DNA of 64,000 bases from Enterobacteriaceae bacterium (GTDB lineage: Bacteria > Pseudomonadota > Gammaproteobacteria > Enterobacterales > Enterobacteriaceae): positions 186,001 to 250,000 of the forward strand of contig CABIZV010000006.1 in assembly GCA_902363335.1 (NCBI GenBank). Direction: 5' to 3'. Shown here in pieces: positions 47,957 through 56,169 of the stretch (the stretch's first letter is position 1; every line of letters begins with the position of its first letter). The notes beneath the pieces were generated by a model. That model made no database searches. It was not told the origin of the DNA and saw only the letters and a list, made by a program, of their open reading frames with translations. Position numbers and translations under genes: made by a program.

Positions 47957-50953
47957 TTAATACTCACTAAAATAACGAGGGAATGTGTAGTATTCGCTCA
48001 TTTTTTCTGCCAGCCAGCCTCCGTCCTCGCCGTTCGAATGGATAGTGGTGATGCTGACCGTCGAACCACCGCCCCACAATACCGAGAAAACGTTGTAATC
48101 CGGCAGGTTAAGCGCCTGCATTTGCCCCCAGTCGTAGCCGTTGTCCTGGCGTAAAAAATCGCCAACGTTCGCCACGCCATAGACCGCGCTGTTAACCGGT
48201 GTATTCAGCAGCTCTGAAGAGATCGCATCGATATCTTTGCCAATGCGCACGTCCCCCATAAAGAAACTGCCGCCGGATGCAAAGTGCGATGCCGCAATTT
48301 TGCTGGTGCCTTCATCGAGCGTTGGCATATGACCGCCAGGGATTTGCCACAGCATTGCAGGTTTATGCAGATCCTTCGCCGCCTGTTTAACCATTCCCAG
48401 ATAGTGCAGCCAGCAGGTAGCATTCCAGCCGTAGTGCGCAAGCGCATCCGGGCTAAAGCAGTCACGTTCAAATTTATCAAAGGCGATAAAATCTGGCGCA
48501 TAGTCACCGCGATAGACACCTAATTCCTCGATAAAGGCCGCAATAGCCGCACCGTGGGCAGCCGGATCGGCATCCGCTTTAAGTAGCCAATCGGCAGTAC
48601 CGGTCGCCCACACGTTAGTCTGCCAGCCGAAGGCGATATCCGGCGCAAACTGCCGCACGATGTAGTTGATTGCCTGAATATAACCATAGAGATCGTTGCT
48701 AAACACCGGCAATACCGGGTAACTCATCCCTGGCAGCTCGGGTAACGCGTTGATCGCGGCCGCCAGTTGAACGTTAACCTCGACGCTGTTCGCCTGGCGT
48801 ACCCCGGTGTAACCGTAAGGTTCTTGTTGCATCGCCCCCAGGAAATCCGGGTTTAAGACAAAGGTCGCCGGTACGGCATGAGCGCTGTCTTTATAAGACT
48901 GCGCCGCCAGACATTGGGTGATGAAGTTGCCAAAGTGATTGCGTAGACGCTGGCTATCCTGCAAATCAGACACCGCGCTCCCGCCGCTGGCATTGGCGGT
49001 ATACACCACCATCACCGGCATGACGGGGCGACCCGCCTCTTTTTCAATTTCGCGAACCAGAGGGACGGTTTTGTGAATCGGCAAGGAAGCGTAGTCGAGG
49101 AAGCCATCACCGTTGGTATCCACTTCGGCCGCAGGAACAGGATCGCCGCCGCCGTCAAATCCGTCATATTTAAACAGTGCGCTAACCGGAATATCGCGAT
49201 AAAGCGAGACGGTTTCCGCCGCGTTTACCGTTACGCCGCCATGTGCCACATAGTTTGGCCAGCCCTTGACCTGCAACGCCACGCCCTGGATAAATTCAAC
49301 CGTCACATGGTTATCGGTTTGCAGCAGGCGGAACGGCGCGTTTATCTCGCAATGCCATGGAGCATCACCGACATAAATATCCGCCGCTTCGAGCGTGTAC
49401 AGCCCTGGCGCAATACGCATCGGCAGCGCTTGCGGCTGCGTGCCGCTTTCCAGCGTAAAGGTATATTGATATTGCGCGCTGTAAAGGCGGTAACGCTGCG
49501 GAGCAACACCTGCCGGTAGGCCCAGAATGGTCATCTGGACGTTCACAAAGCCCTCTTTTTCGACGGCCGTCTGACAGAAAGGAACGCTCACCTCTTTGAG
49601 TTCACCCGCCACCGGCGTGAAAGGCGCAGATTTCTCAGGCGCGGTTATCGATTGATTGTTAACGATGGTAGGCTGAATACTCAAAGCATAGTCATGATCG
49701 GCCAGCAGCTGTTTCACCCACTTCATTTGGTTAACGTCCATGGTGAGCGTTTGCTCACAAATTCCCGCCTCGTTCCACAGTTCCACGACCATTTCCGCAC
49801 CGGCAAATTCGGGCGCTTCAATGTTCAGGCAGACGGACGCCAGCAGTACCGGCGATTGATAGTCAATCACGCAGGTTTCGCTATCGTGACCCGATGCCAG
49901 ATCCAGCGCGTAGCGGCTATTTAGCGGGACGATTTTCATCTCATCGTTGATTAATTCCAGCACCGTGATGTCGTAATGACCCGGGCTGAGATCGTTGATG
50001 TTGAGTTCCTGCCCCCATTCACCGACATAACGCTGCGAATGGCCGTCTGGGTAGAGCATATCGAAAGCGGGTTTGAGCGCCGTATTCACCGCCATTGAGG
50101 GAAACTTCACCGCAATAGCACCCTGTCGCGTAGGGTCGTGCGCCAGTACGGCCGCCAGTTCACCCATGATAATCGGGGTTTGTGTGGCGGCCAGATAAAA
50201 TTGCAGCTCAGCGCTTTCGCCTGAGGCTAGCGGCAGTTCACCGTCATTATTGATAATGATGTTGTTTTTTTCAGTCGGCCAACCGCCATCGCTGCTTAAG
50301 GTTACAGGTTGATTCCCTAGCATAGAACCGCTCAACGGGCTGTACTGATCGGGATGGCCTGTGGCCGTAAAGCTCAGGGTAAGTTTATTTAAATCAATTG
50401 GTTGTGAATATCTGTTCGTCAGCGTCAGCGTTGCGCGCTGATACCAGCTATTGAGATTCAGGGAGCTCATGGTAAGAAGTGGTGCATCACCTTGCGCGGG
50501 GGTTTCAGGCTCGACCACCGGTTCCTGTACGGGAACATCCGTATCGGGTTCAACCGCCGGCTCATCGGCAGGGGCAACAGGTTCAACTTCATCCTGGGTT
50601 GATGATGGCAGCGTCAGAGTAAAAGTCGAAATTTTTACCGGCACCTGCGTTGCCGCAAAGCTAAAGAACAGCGTTCCGCTCTGCCCAGGCAGCAACCATA
50701 ATGCTTCGCTGTTATTAATAATAATTTCATTAACATCTAATGAACCTTGCGCTTTACCGCTGAGCGTCAAAGGCATATTGCCTTTCAGCGTACCACCAAA
50801 AATACCCCAGGGATCCTGATGACCGGAGGCGGTAAAGCCGATAATGGCATGGTTCATATCAACGGCACGATCGCCGTTATTTAAAATCGTTAAGGTGACT
50901 TTCTGATACCAGCTATGAACGTCAATTTTGCTATTTGAAATGGAAAGGGCCAT
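47957..50953 (-). CDS. Large protein with two carbohydrate-binding-like modules, no signal peptide
   Basis: 998 residues; I do not recognise a named family for the whole. Two related beta-sandwich modules open the protein: about 1-112 (DVHSWYQKVTLTILNNGDRAVDM) and 159-285 (NLNSWYQRATLTLTNRYSQPIDL), similar to CBM2-like chitin/cellulose modules, joined by a Pro/Glu-rich linker. The C-terminal 400 residues contain a DTNGDGFLD calcium-binding loop (about 607-620) and TIM-barrel-like segments (PDFIAFDKFERD, AMLWQIPGGHMP), perhaps a hydrolase. GAGGAA precedes the ATG. It lies downstream of the chitinase gene and, like it, lacks a secretion signal. Confidence 0.8.
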   Translation of the reverse strand: MALSISNSKIDVHSWYQKVTLTILNNGDRAVDMNHAIIGFTASGHQDPWGIFGGTLKGNMPLTLSGKAQGSLDVNEIIINNSEALWLLPGQSGTLFFSFAATQVPVKISTFTLTLPSSTQDEVEPVAPADEPAVEPDTDVPVQEPVVEPETPAQGDAPLLTMSSLNLNSWYQRATLTLTNRYSQPIDLNKLTLSFTATGHPDQYSPLSGSMLGNQPVTLSSDGGWPTEKNNIIINNDGELPLASGESAELQFYLAATQTPIIMGELAAVLAHDPTRQGAIAVKFPSMAVNTALKPAFDMLYPDGHSQRYVGEWGQELNINDLSPGHYDITVLELINDEMKIVPLNSRYALDLASGHDSETCVIDYQSPVLLASVCLNIEAPEFAGAEMVVELWNEAGICEQTLTMDVNQMKWVKQLLADHDYALSIQPTIVNNQSITAPEKSAPFTPVAGELKEVSVPFCQTAVEKEGFVNVQMTILGLPAGVAPQRYRLYSAQYQYTFTLESGTQPQALPMRIAPGLYTLEAADIYVGDAPWHCEINAPFRLLQTDNHVTVEFIQGVALQVKGWPNYVAHGGVTVNAAETVSLYRDIPVSALFKYDGFDGGGDPVPAAEVDTNGDGFLDYASLPIHKTVPLVREIEKEAGRPVMPVMVVYTANASGGSAVSDLQDSQRLRNHFGNFITQCLAAQSYKDSAHAVPATFVLNPDFLGAMQQEPYGYTGVRQANSVEVNVQLAAAINALPELPGMSYPVLPVFSNDLYGYIQAINYIVRQFAPDIAFGWQTNVWATGTADWLLKADADPAAHGAAIAAFIEELGVYRGDYAPDFIAFDKFERDCFSPDALAHYGWNATCWLHYLGMVKQAAKDLHKPAMLWQIPGGHMPTLDEGTSKIAASHFASGGSFFMGDVRIGKDIDAISSELLNTPVNSAVYGVANVGDFLRQDNGYDWGQMQALNLPDYNVFSVLWGGGSTVSITTIHSNGEDGGWLAEKMSEYYTFPRYFSEY

Positions 50954-50982
50954 GACCGATATTCCTCGTTCCCTGTTGGAAA

Positions 50983-51004
50983 AAGCCCCGGAAAACCGGG
51001 GCTT
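50983..51004 (-). terminator. Terminator after the chitinase gene
   Basis: AAGCCCCGG-TTTT-CCGGGGCTT followed by TTTCC on the minus strand (the run spans the stem end). It lies 24 bases after the chitinase stop and 30 bases before the next gene start, so the 998-residue gene depends on read-through or a further promoter. Confidence 0.8.
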
Positions 51005-51027
51005 GCGTTATGGACTAGTGCTTATTC

Positions 51028-53127
51028 TTAGTAAGCGCCCAGATCGGTCCATGCTCCGCCTGCAGCACAGTTGAGGTCTGGCTGGTCGCCCATAGACCAC
51101 CATTTCACCTGGTAGTTATGACCTTTCCAGCTAACGGTCTCGAAGGTGCCCCAGTTGCCGCCGTAAACTGTTTCAGCATTCCACAGTGCGTAAGGAGTGG
51201 TTTCATCCACTGCGGAATCATCTTCTGCCGGCGTAACGTCTTCTTCTGGTTCTACAGGCGTAATGATTTCGTCATCCGTGTTTTTATCTGCATCGTCTTT
51301 CGCCAGTGCAGGGACAGCGGTCAGAACAAAGCGCTGCTGGGTAGACGGTTCGTTGTAGGTATCGCGAACGAACAGCGTGAACTGGAATGCCGTTTTTGCA
51401 GCCACTTCTGGCACCACAAACTCAATCACACATGACGTTTTATCTGCCACTGTAATTTCAGATGGCACGCCCCAGCTAAAGGTCAGCGCATCATCGTCTT
51501 CATCAGTAGAACCGGCGCCAGACAGTTGGACAGTAGAGCCGCCAACAACCAGCAGCTCAATTGCCGCTTTCGGTGCGTGGTTCACATCTGGAGTGACAGG
51601 CTTTTCTTCGTCTGAATCGCTTGGATCAACGTTGATACCTTCGAAGTAGAACGGTTCCATATCAATCACTTCAGAAGAGATTTCATAGCCCAGACCTTCA
51701 CGAGCGGCGTTAACCAGCACGCCGTTGTCCTGGTCGATAGTCCAGGTGAACATGCCGCCAAGACCCAGTTTTGCTGCATACTCGCCTTTAGCTTTAACAG
51801 AACGCGGCGTATCCAGGGACATGAACAGCTTGCTTTCCGGGTTGTACAGGTAATCCGCGTCAGCAACCTGGTCGGTATAAACGTTGAAACCGTTACGACC
51901 TTTCTGGTTTTCCAGATCCAGGTAGTTATAAATCACGTCGTACCATTCGTTAGTACCGGATTCAAACGTACCGACGGTAGTGCCGGTGCCTGCATCGTAG
52001 GTGCCTTTCAGCGGGGACAGCGATTCCAGTTCAACTTTGCGGCCGTTACGGGTATAGCCTGCATAACCGATATTGATGCGGTCAGCCGGGAAGCCTTCAG
52101 ACAGCAGGTGCTCAACGATGGTATTTACAGCCCAACCGTCCTGCTCGATAGCTTTCAGGTTGGTATGGTGAGTCACGGTTTCAGCCCATGGGGTGCCGAA
52201 GAAGTCATAGGTCATCAGGTTGATACCGTACAGACCGGCATTCAGCAGCGCTTTTACGTTGGAGTAGCCGAACGTCTTAACCACAGCAGAGCTGGCGATG
52301 GAGATTTTTACGTTGCTCAGACCTGCGGAATCCAGCTGCTTACGCAGTTCTCCAATCAGAAGCGCATAATTTTCACCATCTTCTGGACCACATGGGTTAC
52401 CCGCACCTTCCGCATTTGGATATTCCCAGTCGATATCCACTTCGCTGAACATTGGGAACTGTTTGAACAGTTTCACCACGCCTTTAGCGAAGACTTTGCG
52501 TGCCGCATCAGAAGCTGCGGTTTCATGGAAACCGTTACTCATGGTCCAGCCACCGATACTCATAGACAGCGCCAGTTCATGGTTTTGTGCTTTTGCTTTA
52601 GCCTGCAAATCACGCAGACCACCGAGCAGACCTTTACAGTTAGCCTGAGTGACAGTTTTTGGATCGACATCCCAACCGCTAACGTCATGACCCACGTTCA
52701 CGTAAGACTGGAAATCACCCCATGGGTCAAGGAAGGTCGGTTCGTACTGAACTTTGCCACACTGCTCTGCACCTTCGGCAACCACATCACGCCACAGACC
52801 ATCCACTTTGTGGAAACCCGTCACGCCGACAAAACCAACAATAATTTTATCGTAAGCAACAGGAGAGACATTGGTCAGATCATAGCCACGGCCACGGTTA
52901 TCTTTCGAATCATCACCCTGCAAGCGGCCGTCATACTGAGACCAGTCAGTGTAGTAACCAAATACCTTCGGTTTGGTGGTAGAAGACTTATATTTGTTAT
53001 AAACCGGTTTAGCGACACGTGCCGAAGTATAGCTAAATGCGCTGTCTTCTTTTGCTGGGTTAAAACCGTCAGCTGCGTTGCTGGTTTCAGTAAGGGTATC
53101 GCCTTTAATCAGTTTGCTGGTAGCCAT
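51028..53127 (-). CDS. chiA: Chitinase, glycoside hydrolase family 18, no signal peptide
   Basis: 699 residues. The GH18 barrel spans about 54-490 with the catalytic run VDIDWEYP (Asp231, Asp233, acid Glu235). The first Asp of the DxxDxDxE consensus is replaced by Ser228. LSMSIGGWTMS is the second GH18 motif. A PKD-like domain (about 525-615) and a CBM5/12 chitin-binding module (about 643-699, WNAETVYGGNW, KWWSMGDQP) follow. The N-terminus (MATSKLIKGDTLTE) has no Sec or Tat signal, so export must be non-classical. It is divergent from the ToxR-like regulator/endolysin genes and has its own terminator. Confidence 0.92.
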   Translation of the reverse strand: MATSKLIKGDTLTETSNAADGFNPAKEDSAFSYTSARVAKPVYNKYKSSTTKPKVFGYYTDWSQYDGRLQGDDSKDNRGRGYDLTNVSPVAYDKIIVGFVGVTGFHKVDGLWRDVVAEGAEQCGKVQYEPTFLDPWGDFQSYVNVGHDVSGWDVDPKTVTQANCKGLLGGLRDLQAKAKAQNHELALSMSIGGWTMSNGFHETAASDAARKVFAKGVVKLFKQFPMFSEVDIDWEYPNAEGAGNPCGPEDGENYALLIGELRKQLDSAGLSNVKISIASSAVVKTFGYSNVKALLNAGLYGINLMTYDFFGTPWAETVTHHTNLKAIEQDGWAVNTIVEHLLSEGFPADRINIGYAGYTRNGRKVELESLSPLKGTYDAGTGTTVGTFESGTNEWYDVIYNYLDLENQKGRNGFNVYTDQVADADYLYNPESKLFMSLDTPRSVKAKGEYAAKLGLGGMFTWTIDQDNGVLVNAAREGLGYEISSEVIDMEPFYFEGINVDPSDSDEEKPVTPDVNHAPKAAIELLVVGGSTVQLSGAGSTDEDDDALTFSWGVPSEITVADKTSCVIEFVVPEVAAKTAFQFTLFVRDTYNEPSTQQRFVLTAVPALAKDDADKNTDDEIITPVEPEEDVTPAEDDSAVDETTPYALWNAETVYGGNWGTFETVSWKGHNYQVKWWSMGDQPDLNCAAGGAWTDLGAY

Positions 53128-53516
53128 TTTAATTTCCTTTTAAGTTTAAAAATTATCGCAGTTCGTTCTGCGGAGCCCATAATTCACCGGCCAGACAAAA
53201 ATGGCTAATCACTAAACCTCACGTTAACTCACACACTCTCACGCTTACGGATGATGCCGATGTTAGATATGTCTATAAGACATCATCAGCTGGTTTACGT
53301 AACTCACACCAAGATCATGAGCAATAAACACTCAGCATGTTAAATATCATTTATAAAGCCATTAAATATCATTTAATTCAGGAGAGAAATTGTGATGAGG
53401 ATCGCTCAACCAGATGATAATACAATTAAATCGATGAGTATTAATGGATTGAGATGATCCTCGTACCCTATATTCACCGCAGACAATTAGGATGTGTATA
53501 ACTAAAGGATGACGTT
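53128..53516. promoter_or_regulatory. Divergent promoter region of chiA and the regulator/endolysin genes
   Basis: About 390 bases, AT-rich, shared by the two divergent units. It contains the repeated motif at 53340-53377 (separate entry). I could not assign -35/-10 elements to either side with confidence. Confidence 0.6.
53340..53377. promoter_or_regulatory. Two direct copies of a 14-base motif (candidate regulator sites)
   Basis: TTAAATATCATTTA occurs exactly at 53340-53353 and 53362-53375, offset 22 bases (two helical turns). The second copy lies in the perfect palindrome ATTAAATATCATTTAAT (53361-53377). This periodic repeat in the chiA/regulator region suggests cooperative binding, for example by the ToxR-like or LysR protein encoded nearby. 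Confidence 0.55.
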
Positions 53517-53960
53517 ATGAAAAACTATCTCATAAATGAAAACTGCATTTATAATGAAGGGAAATATGAACTGAGAACCAAAGCAAACTCTCAGGTTATC
53601 AAAATGACCGCAATGAGAGCTAAGTGTCTCAGTTTTATTATCGAAAACGCACAAGAAGGGATCATTGAACGTTCCAGGATTGCGGCTGAACTTTGGGGCA
53701 ACCGTAGTCATTTCGTTAATGATGCCAATCTGACGCAAATACTCTACTTAATCAGACGCGATCTAAAGATGCTAGGGATTAGCGATCTTTTTATTACCAT
53801 TCCTCGCCAGGGGATTCAGGTTAACAAAGACATCTGCATTAAAACCTTTGAAGAAAAAACAAAGACACAGAAGCATCAGGTAGTCAGGAAAATGCTCGCG
53901 GCGTTAACCACCGTATTTTCCGTTACCTTAGGCACCGCTATGTATATGCATATTCATTAA
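53517..53960 (+). CDS. Membrane-anchored winged-helix regulator (ToxR/CadC-like)
   Basis: 147 residues, AAAGGATG upstream of the ATG. Residues about 1-105 fit a ToxR/OmpR-type winged helix (LWGNRSHFVNDANLTQILYLIRRDLKML, IPRQGIQVNKD). A hydrophobic segment at about 124-143 (MLAALTTVFSVTLGTAMYM) would anchor it in the inner membrane, with only a few residues outside. No periplasmic sensor domain remains. It is 16 bases upstream of the endolysin gene, in one operon, and divergent from chiA; control of chitinase and release genes is the likely role. Confidence 0.82.
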   Translation: MKNYLINENCIYNEGKYELRTKANSQVIKMTAMRAKCLSFIIENAQEGIIERSRIAAELWGNRSHFVNDANLTQILYLIRRDLKMLGISDLFITIPRQGIQVNKDICIKTFEEKTKTQKHQVVRKMLAALTTVFSVTLGTAMYMHIH

Positions 53961-53976
53961 TTCAAGGAGCAGAACA

Positions 53977-54510
53977 ATGAACCCAATCATTGATGGGATT
54001 ATCGTTATGGAAGGCGGCTATACGCAAAATGCAAAAGACAGAGGTGGCAAAACTAATTGGGGTATCACCGAAGCCGTTGCCCGAGCCCATGGCTATTCAG
54101 GGGATATGCGGGACCTGACCCACATAGAAGCCTACGCTATTCTTGAAGAAGATTACTGGATTAAACCAGGCTTTGAGCAGGTAGCCACGCTATCCAACCC
54201 TATCGCCTTTGAACTGTGTGACGCAGCGGTCAATATTGGTGCCCACTATCCTTGCGTCTGGCTACAGCGTTGGCTGAACGTCCTCAACCAGGAAGCGAGA
54301 ACATACAGTGACATCTGCACAGATGGCCATATTGGCCCGAAAACGCTCGCCGCATTGGACACTTACCTGACATGGCGTGGGAAAGAAGGGGAAGCCATAC
54401 TGGTGAAAGCCTTAAATTGCAGCCAGGGTGTCTACTACCTGGATATAACCGAAAAAAATAAAAATAATGAAGAGTTCATTTATGGTTGGATCAAGAACCG
54501 AGTAGCCTGA
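53977..54510 (+). CDS. GH108 muramidase-type endolysin (TtsA-like)
   Basis: 177 residues with CAAGGAGC ahead of the ATG. The GH108 signature is VMEGGYTQNAKDRGGKTNWGIT, with catalytic Glu12, and the C-terminal peptidoglycan-binding type 3 motif is DGHIGPKTLAALD. No signal peptide. Phage relatives cut the glycan chain. TtsA of Salmonella Typhi, from the same family, is needed for typhoid toxin release, so this protein probably opens the wall for export of the neighbouring chitinase. It is co-transcribed with the membrane-bound regulator and converges with the holin gene. Confidence 0.9.
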   Translation: MNPIIDGIIVMEGGYTQNAKDRGGKTNWGITEAVARAHGYSGDMRDLTHIEAYAILEEDYWIKPGFEQVATLSNPIAFELCDAAVNIGAHYPCVWLQRWLNVLNQEARTYSDICTDGHIGPKTLAALDTYLTWRGKEGEAILVKALNCSQGVYYLDITEKNKNNEEFIYGWIKNRVA

Positions 54511-54526
54511 CCATCCGTCTAAAAAT

Positions 54527-54552
54527 AAAAGACTCACGGATGAGCCTTTTAT
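54527..54552. terminator. Bidirectional terminator between endolysin and holin genes
   Basis: AAAAGACTCA-CGGA-TGAGCCTTTT, a ten-base stem with one A-C mismatch and A/T runs on both sides, lies 17 bases after the endolysin stop and 22 bases beyond the holin stop. It can serve both convergent genes. Confidence 0.8.
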
Positions 54553-54573
54553 GATAAATAAATAATATTCTAA

Positions 54574-54921
54574 TTACTCACCTGAGCTTACATCATTAAT
54601 ATGTTTTTTAATTTTGTCTCCGAGTATTTTTAAGATCGGTGCTGCAAACACTCCGCCTAAACCGGCAGCGAGCAGCACCATGTTAAAACTAAAGCCTTTT
54701 TCAATCGCCAGTGCGCTGAGTAAAAAGCTGGTAAAACAAGAAATCACCACCTGCTTTACGCAATTCATAACACTTTTATGAGCATCACTTTGTTGCGTTT
54801 TTTCTTTACCAATAAAGTAGCTGACAAATCCTCCCCACGCGCCCACAGAAATGATCGTCAAAAGGATTTCCACTTCGAGTAAAACAACCTCGGTGTTGGG
54901 TAATTGATTGGGAATAGCCAT
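54574..54921 (-). CDS. Holin
   Basis: 115 residues from the ATG of MAIPNQLPNTE, preceded by CAGGAG at good spacing; a longer frame reaches 55014 but has no such site. Three hydrophobic segments are visible: about 10-35 (EVEILLTIISVGAWGGFVSYFIG), 50-70 (VVISCFTSFLLSALAI) and 74-97 (FNMVLLAAGLGGVFAAPILKIL), with a charged C-terminus, the form of a class I phage holin. It would form the membrane lesion that lets the endolysin and cargo through. It lies next to the endolysin but on the other strand, unlike phage lysis cassettes. Confidence 0.78.
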   Translation of the reverse strand: MAIPNQLPNTEVVLLEVEILLTIISVGAWGGFVSYFIGKEKTQQSDAHKSVMNCVKQVVISCFTSFLLSALAIEKGFSFNMVLLAAGLGGVFAAPILKILGDKIKKHINDVSSGE

Positions 54922-55044
54922 ATTAAACTCCTGTATAAATATGAATGGTTGACAACAGGAGTTTAGATATTGCCCGGTGACTACGGAAATCATATGAACC
55001 TCATCAGTGCTCATTAATTTTCAATGAGCGTTCAATGAGAGGTA

Positions 55045-55992
55045 TCAACGACGGAATGAGGAAAGCGTATGTAACATAGAGACAGTACCGTTTATGACAG
55101 CCAGATTTCGACTGTTTTTTTTCCATGACGCATACACCTGAACCGGCCGGAAGGCTAACTCGGGTGGCGGTTGGATAATCTTAATATCATATTTACGCTG
55201 ATTTTTATAAAACAAAGCGATTTTTAACGGTATCAACGCAATCATTGAGGAACGCTCAACCACGCTAATCAAGCCATTTATTGAATCACTGCGGTAACCA
55301 ATATTACGCTTAGCTTTATACCATCGCTCATCCATAAGTAAGGCACTATCATTGATGACTTCAGGAATACTGGTGCCTGATTGATATTGCGCGTGACGCG
55401 AGGTATAGAAATGATGTAATGAAAGCTGAGACAATTGGCTCAGCATATGAGAGCCCGAACAAATACAGACAAAACTTTTAAAGCTATCAATGAGCTGATG
55501 ATCGATACCGGGAACAATAATCGGGTCAACGCTAATCAACAGATCGCAGTCTGAGGTAAATAAGCTTTCAATAATCTGTTCACGTTCTATATTGCGGGAT
55601 GAAAAATGACTGACTAAAATCTGTTCAAAATCCTCGCGTACCGAGAGCTGAGAAAGATAATAGCTTTCAATAATATCGCTGCCCAAAATGGTAATTTGAG
55701 TCTTGTCACTTTTCTTATTAACTGACTGAAAAGTCTCGCCAACCAGCTCTATAACCTGACGAAAACTGTAATGGATTTCCAGCGCTTTCGCCGTCGGGAG
55801 CAGCCCATCTTTGCCCCTGATAAACAGCTCTTCATGATAATGGCTTTGTAAACGCTTAAGCGCGATAGAGACGGCGGCGGGCGTAATGCCGAGGCGCTTC
55901 GCCGCTTTTGTCGCGTTTCCGGCTGAGATTATGGCGTCAAGAATTTTGATTAAATTATAATCAAAATCCTTATTGGCGCCTTTCGATCCCAT
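55045..55992 (-). CDS. LysR-family regulator of the chitinase/release locus
   Basis: 315 residues. The N-terminal HTH is clear (DYNLIKILDAIISAGNATKAAKRLGITPAAVSIALKRLQSHY), followed by a diverged substrate domain (TQITILGSDIIESYYLSQLS). GAGG lies ten bases before the ATG. ChiR of Serratia marcescens, a LysR protein, activates chitinase and holin/endolysin genes, so the same role is likely here by position. The holin gene follows it on the same strand after a 123-base gap. Its AT-rich composition matches the neighbouring foreign-looking genes. Confidence 0.85.
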   Translation of the reverse strand: MGSKGANKDFDYNLIKILDAIISAGNATKAAKRLGITPAAVSIALKRLQSHYHEELFIRGKDGLLPTAKALEIHYSFRQVIELVGETFQSVNKKSDKTQITILGSDIIESYYLSQLSVREDFEQILVSHFSSRNIEREQIIESLFTSDCDLLISVDPIIVPGIDHQLIDSFKSFVCICSGSHMLSQLSQLSLHHFYTSRHAQYQSGTSIPEVINDSALLMDERWYKAKRNIGYRSDSINGLISVVERSSMIALIPLKIALFYKNQRKYDIKIIQPPPELAFRPVQVYASWKKNSRNLAVINGTVSMLHTLSSFRR

Positions 55993-56113
55993 TCGCCGTC
56001 AGCCTCTACAAATAATTAATATTAATGATACTCAACACGAATCAATTCGCTACCGTTATAAGTTAGTCACAGCGGACAGGTCAACACACGAAAGGATAAT
56101 ATTGAGATGCGCA

Positions 56114-56143
56114 GAAAAAAGCCTGAGCGAAAGGCTCAGGCTT
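56114..56143 (-). terminator. dnaKJ terminator
   Basis: GCCTGAGC-CTTTC-GCTCAGGC on the minus strand followed by TTTTTT, 27 bases downstream of the dnaJ stop. Confidence 0.88.
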
Positions 56144-56169
56144 TGGATCAATATTAGAAATAATAGTGA

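Noticed and set aside
53977..54921. Prophage remnant interpretation of the endolysin and holin
   Set aside because: No integrase, attachment site, capsid, tail or replication gene is nearby, and the genes are arranged around a chitinase with dedicated regulators, so a domesticated secretion role is preferred.
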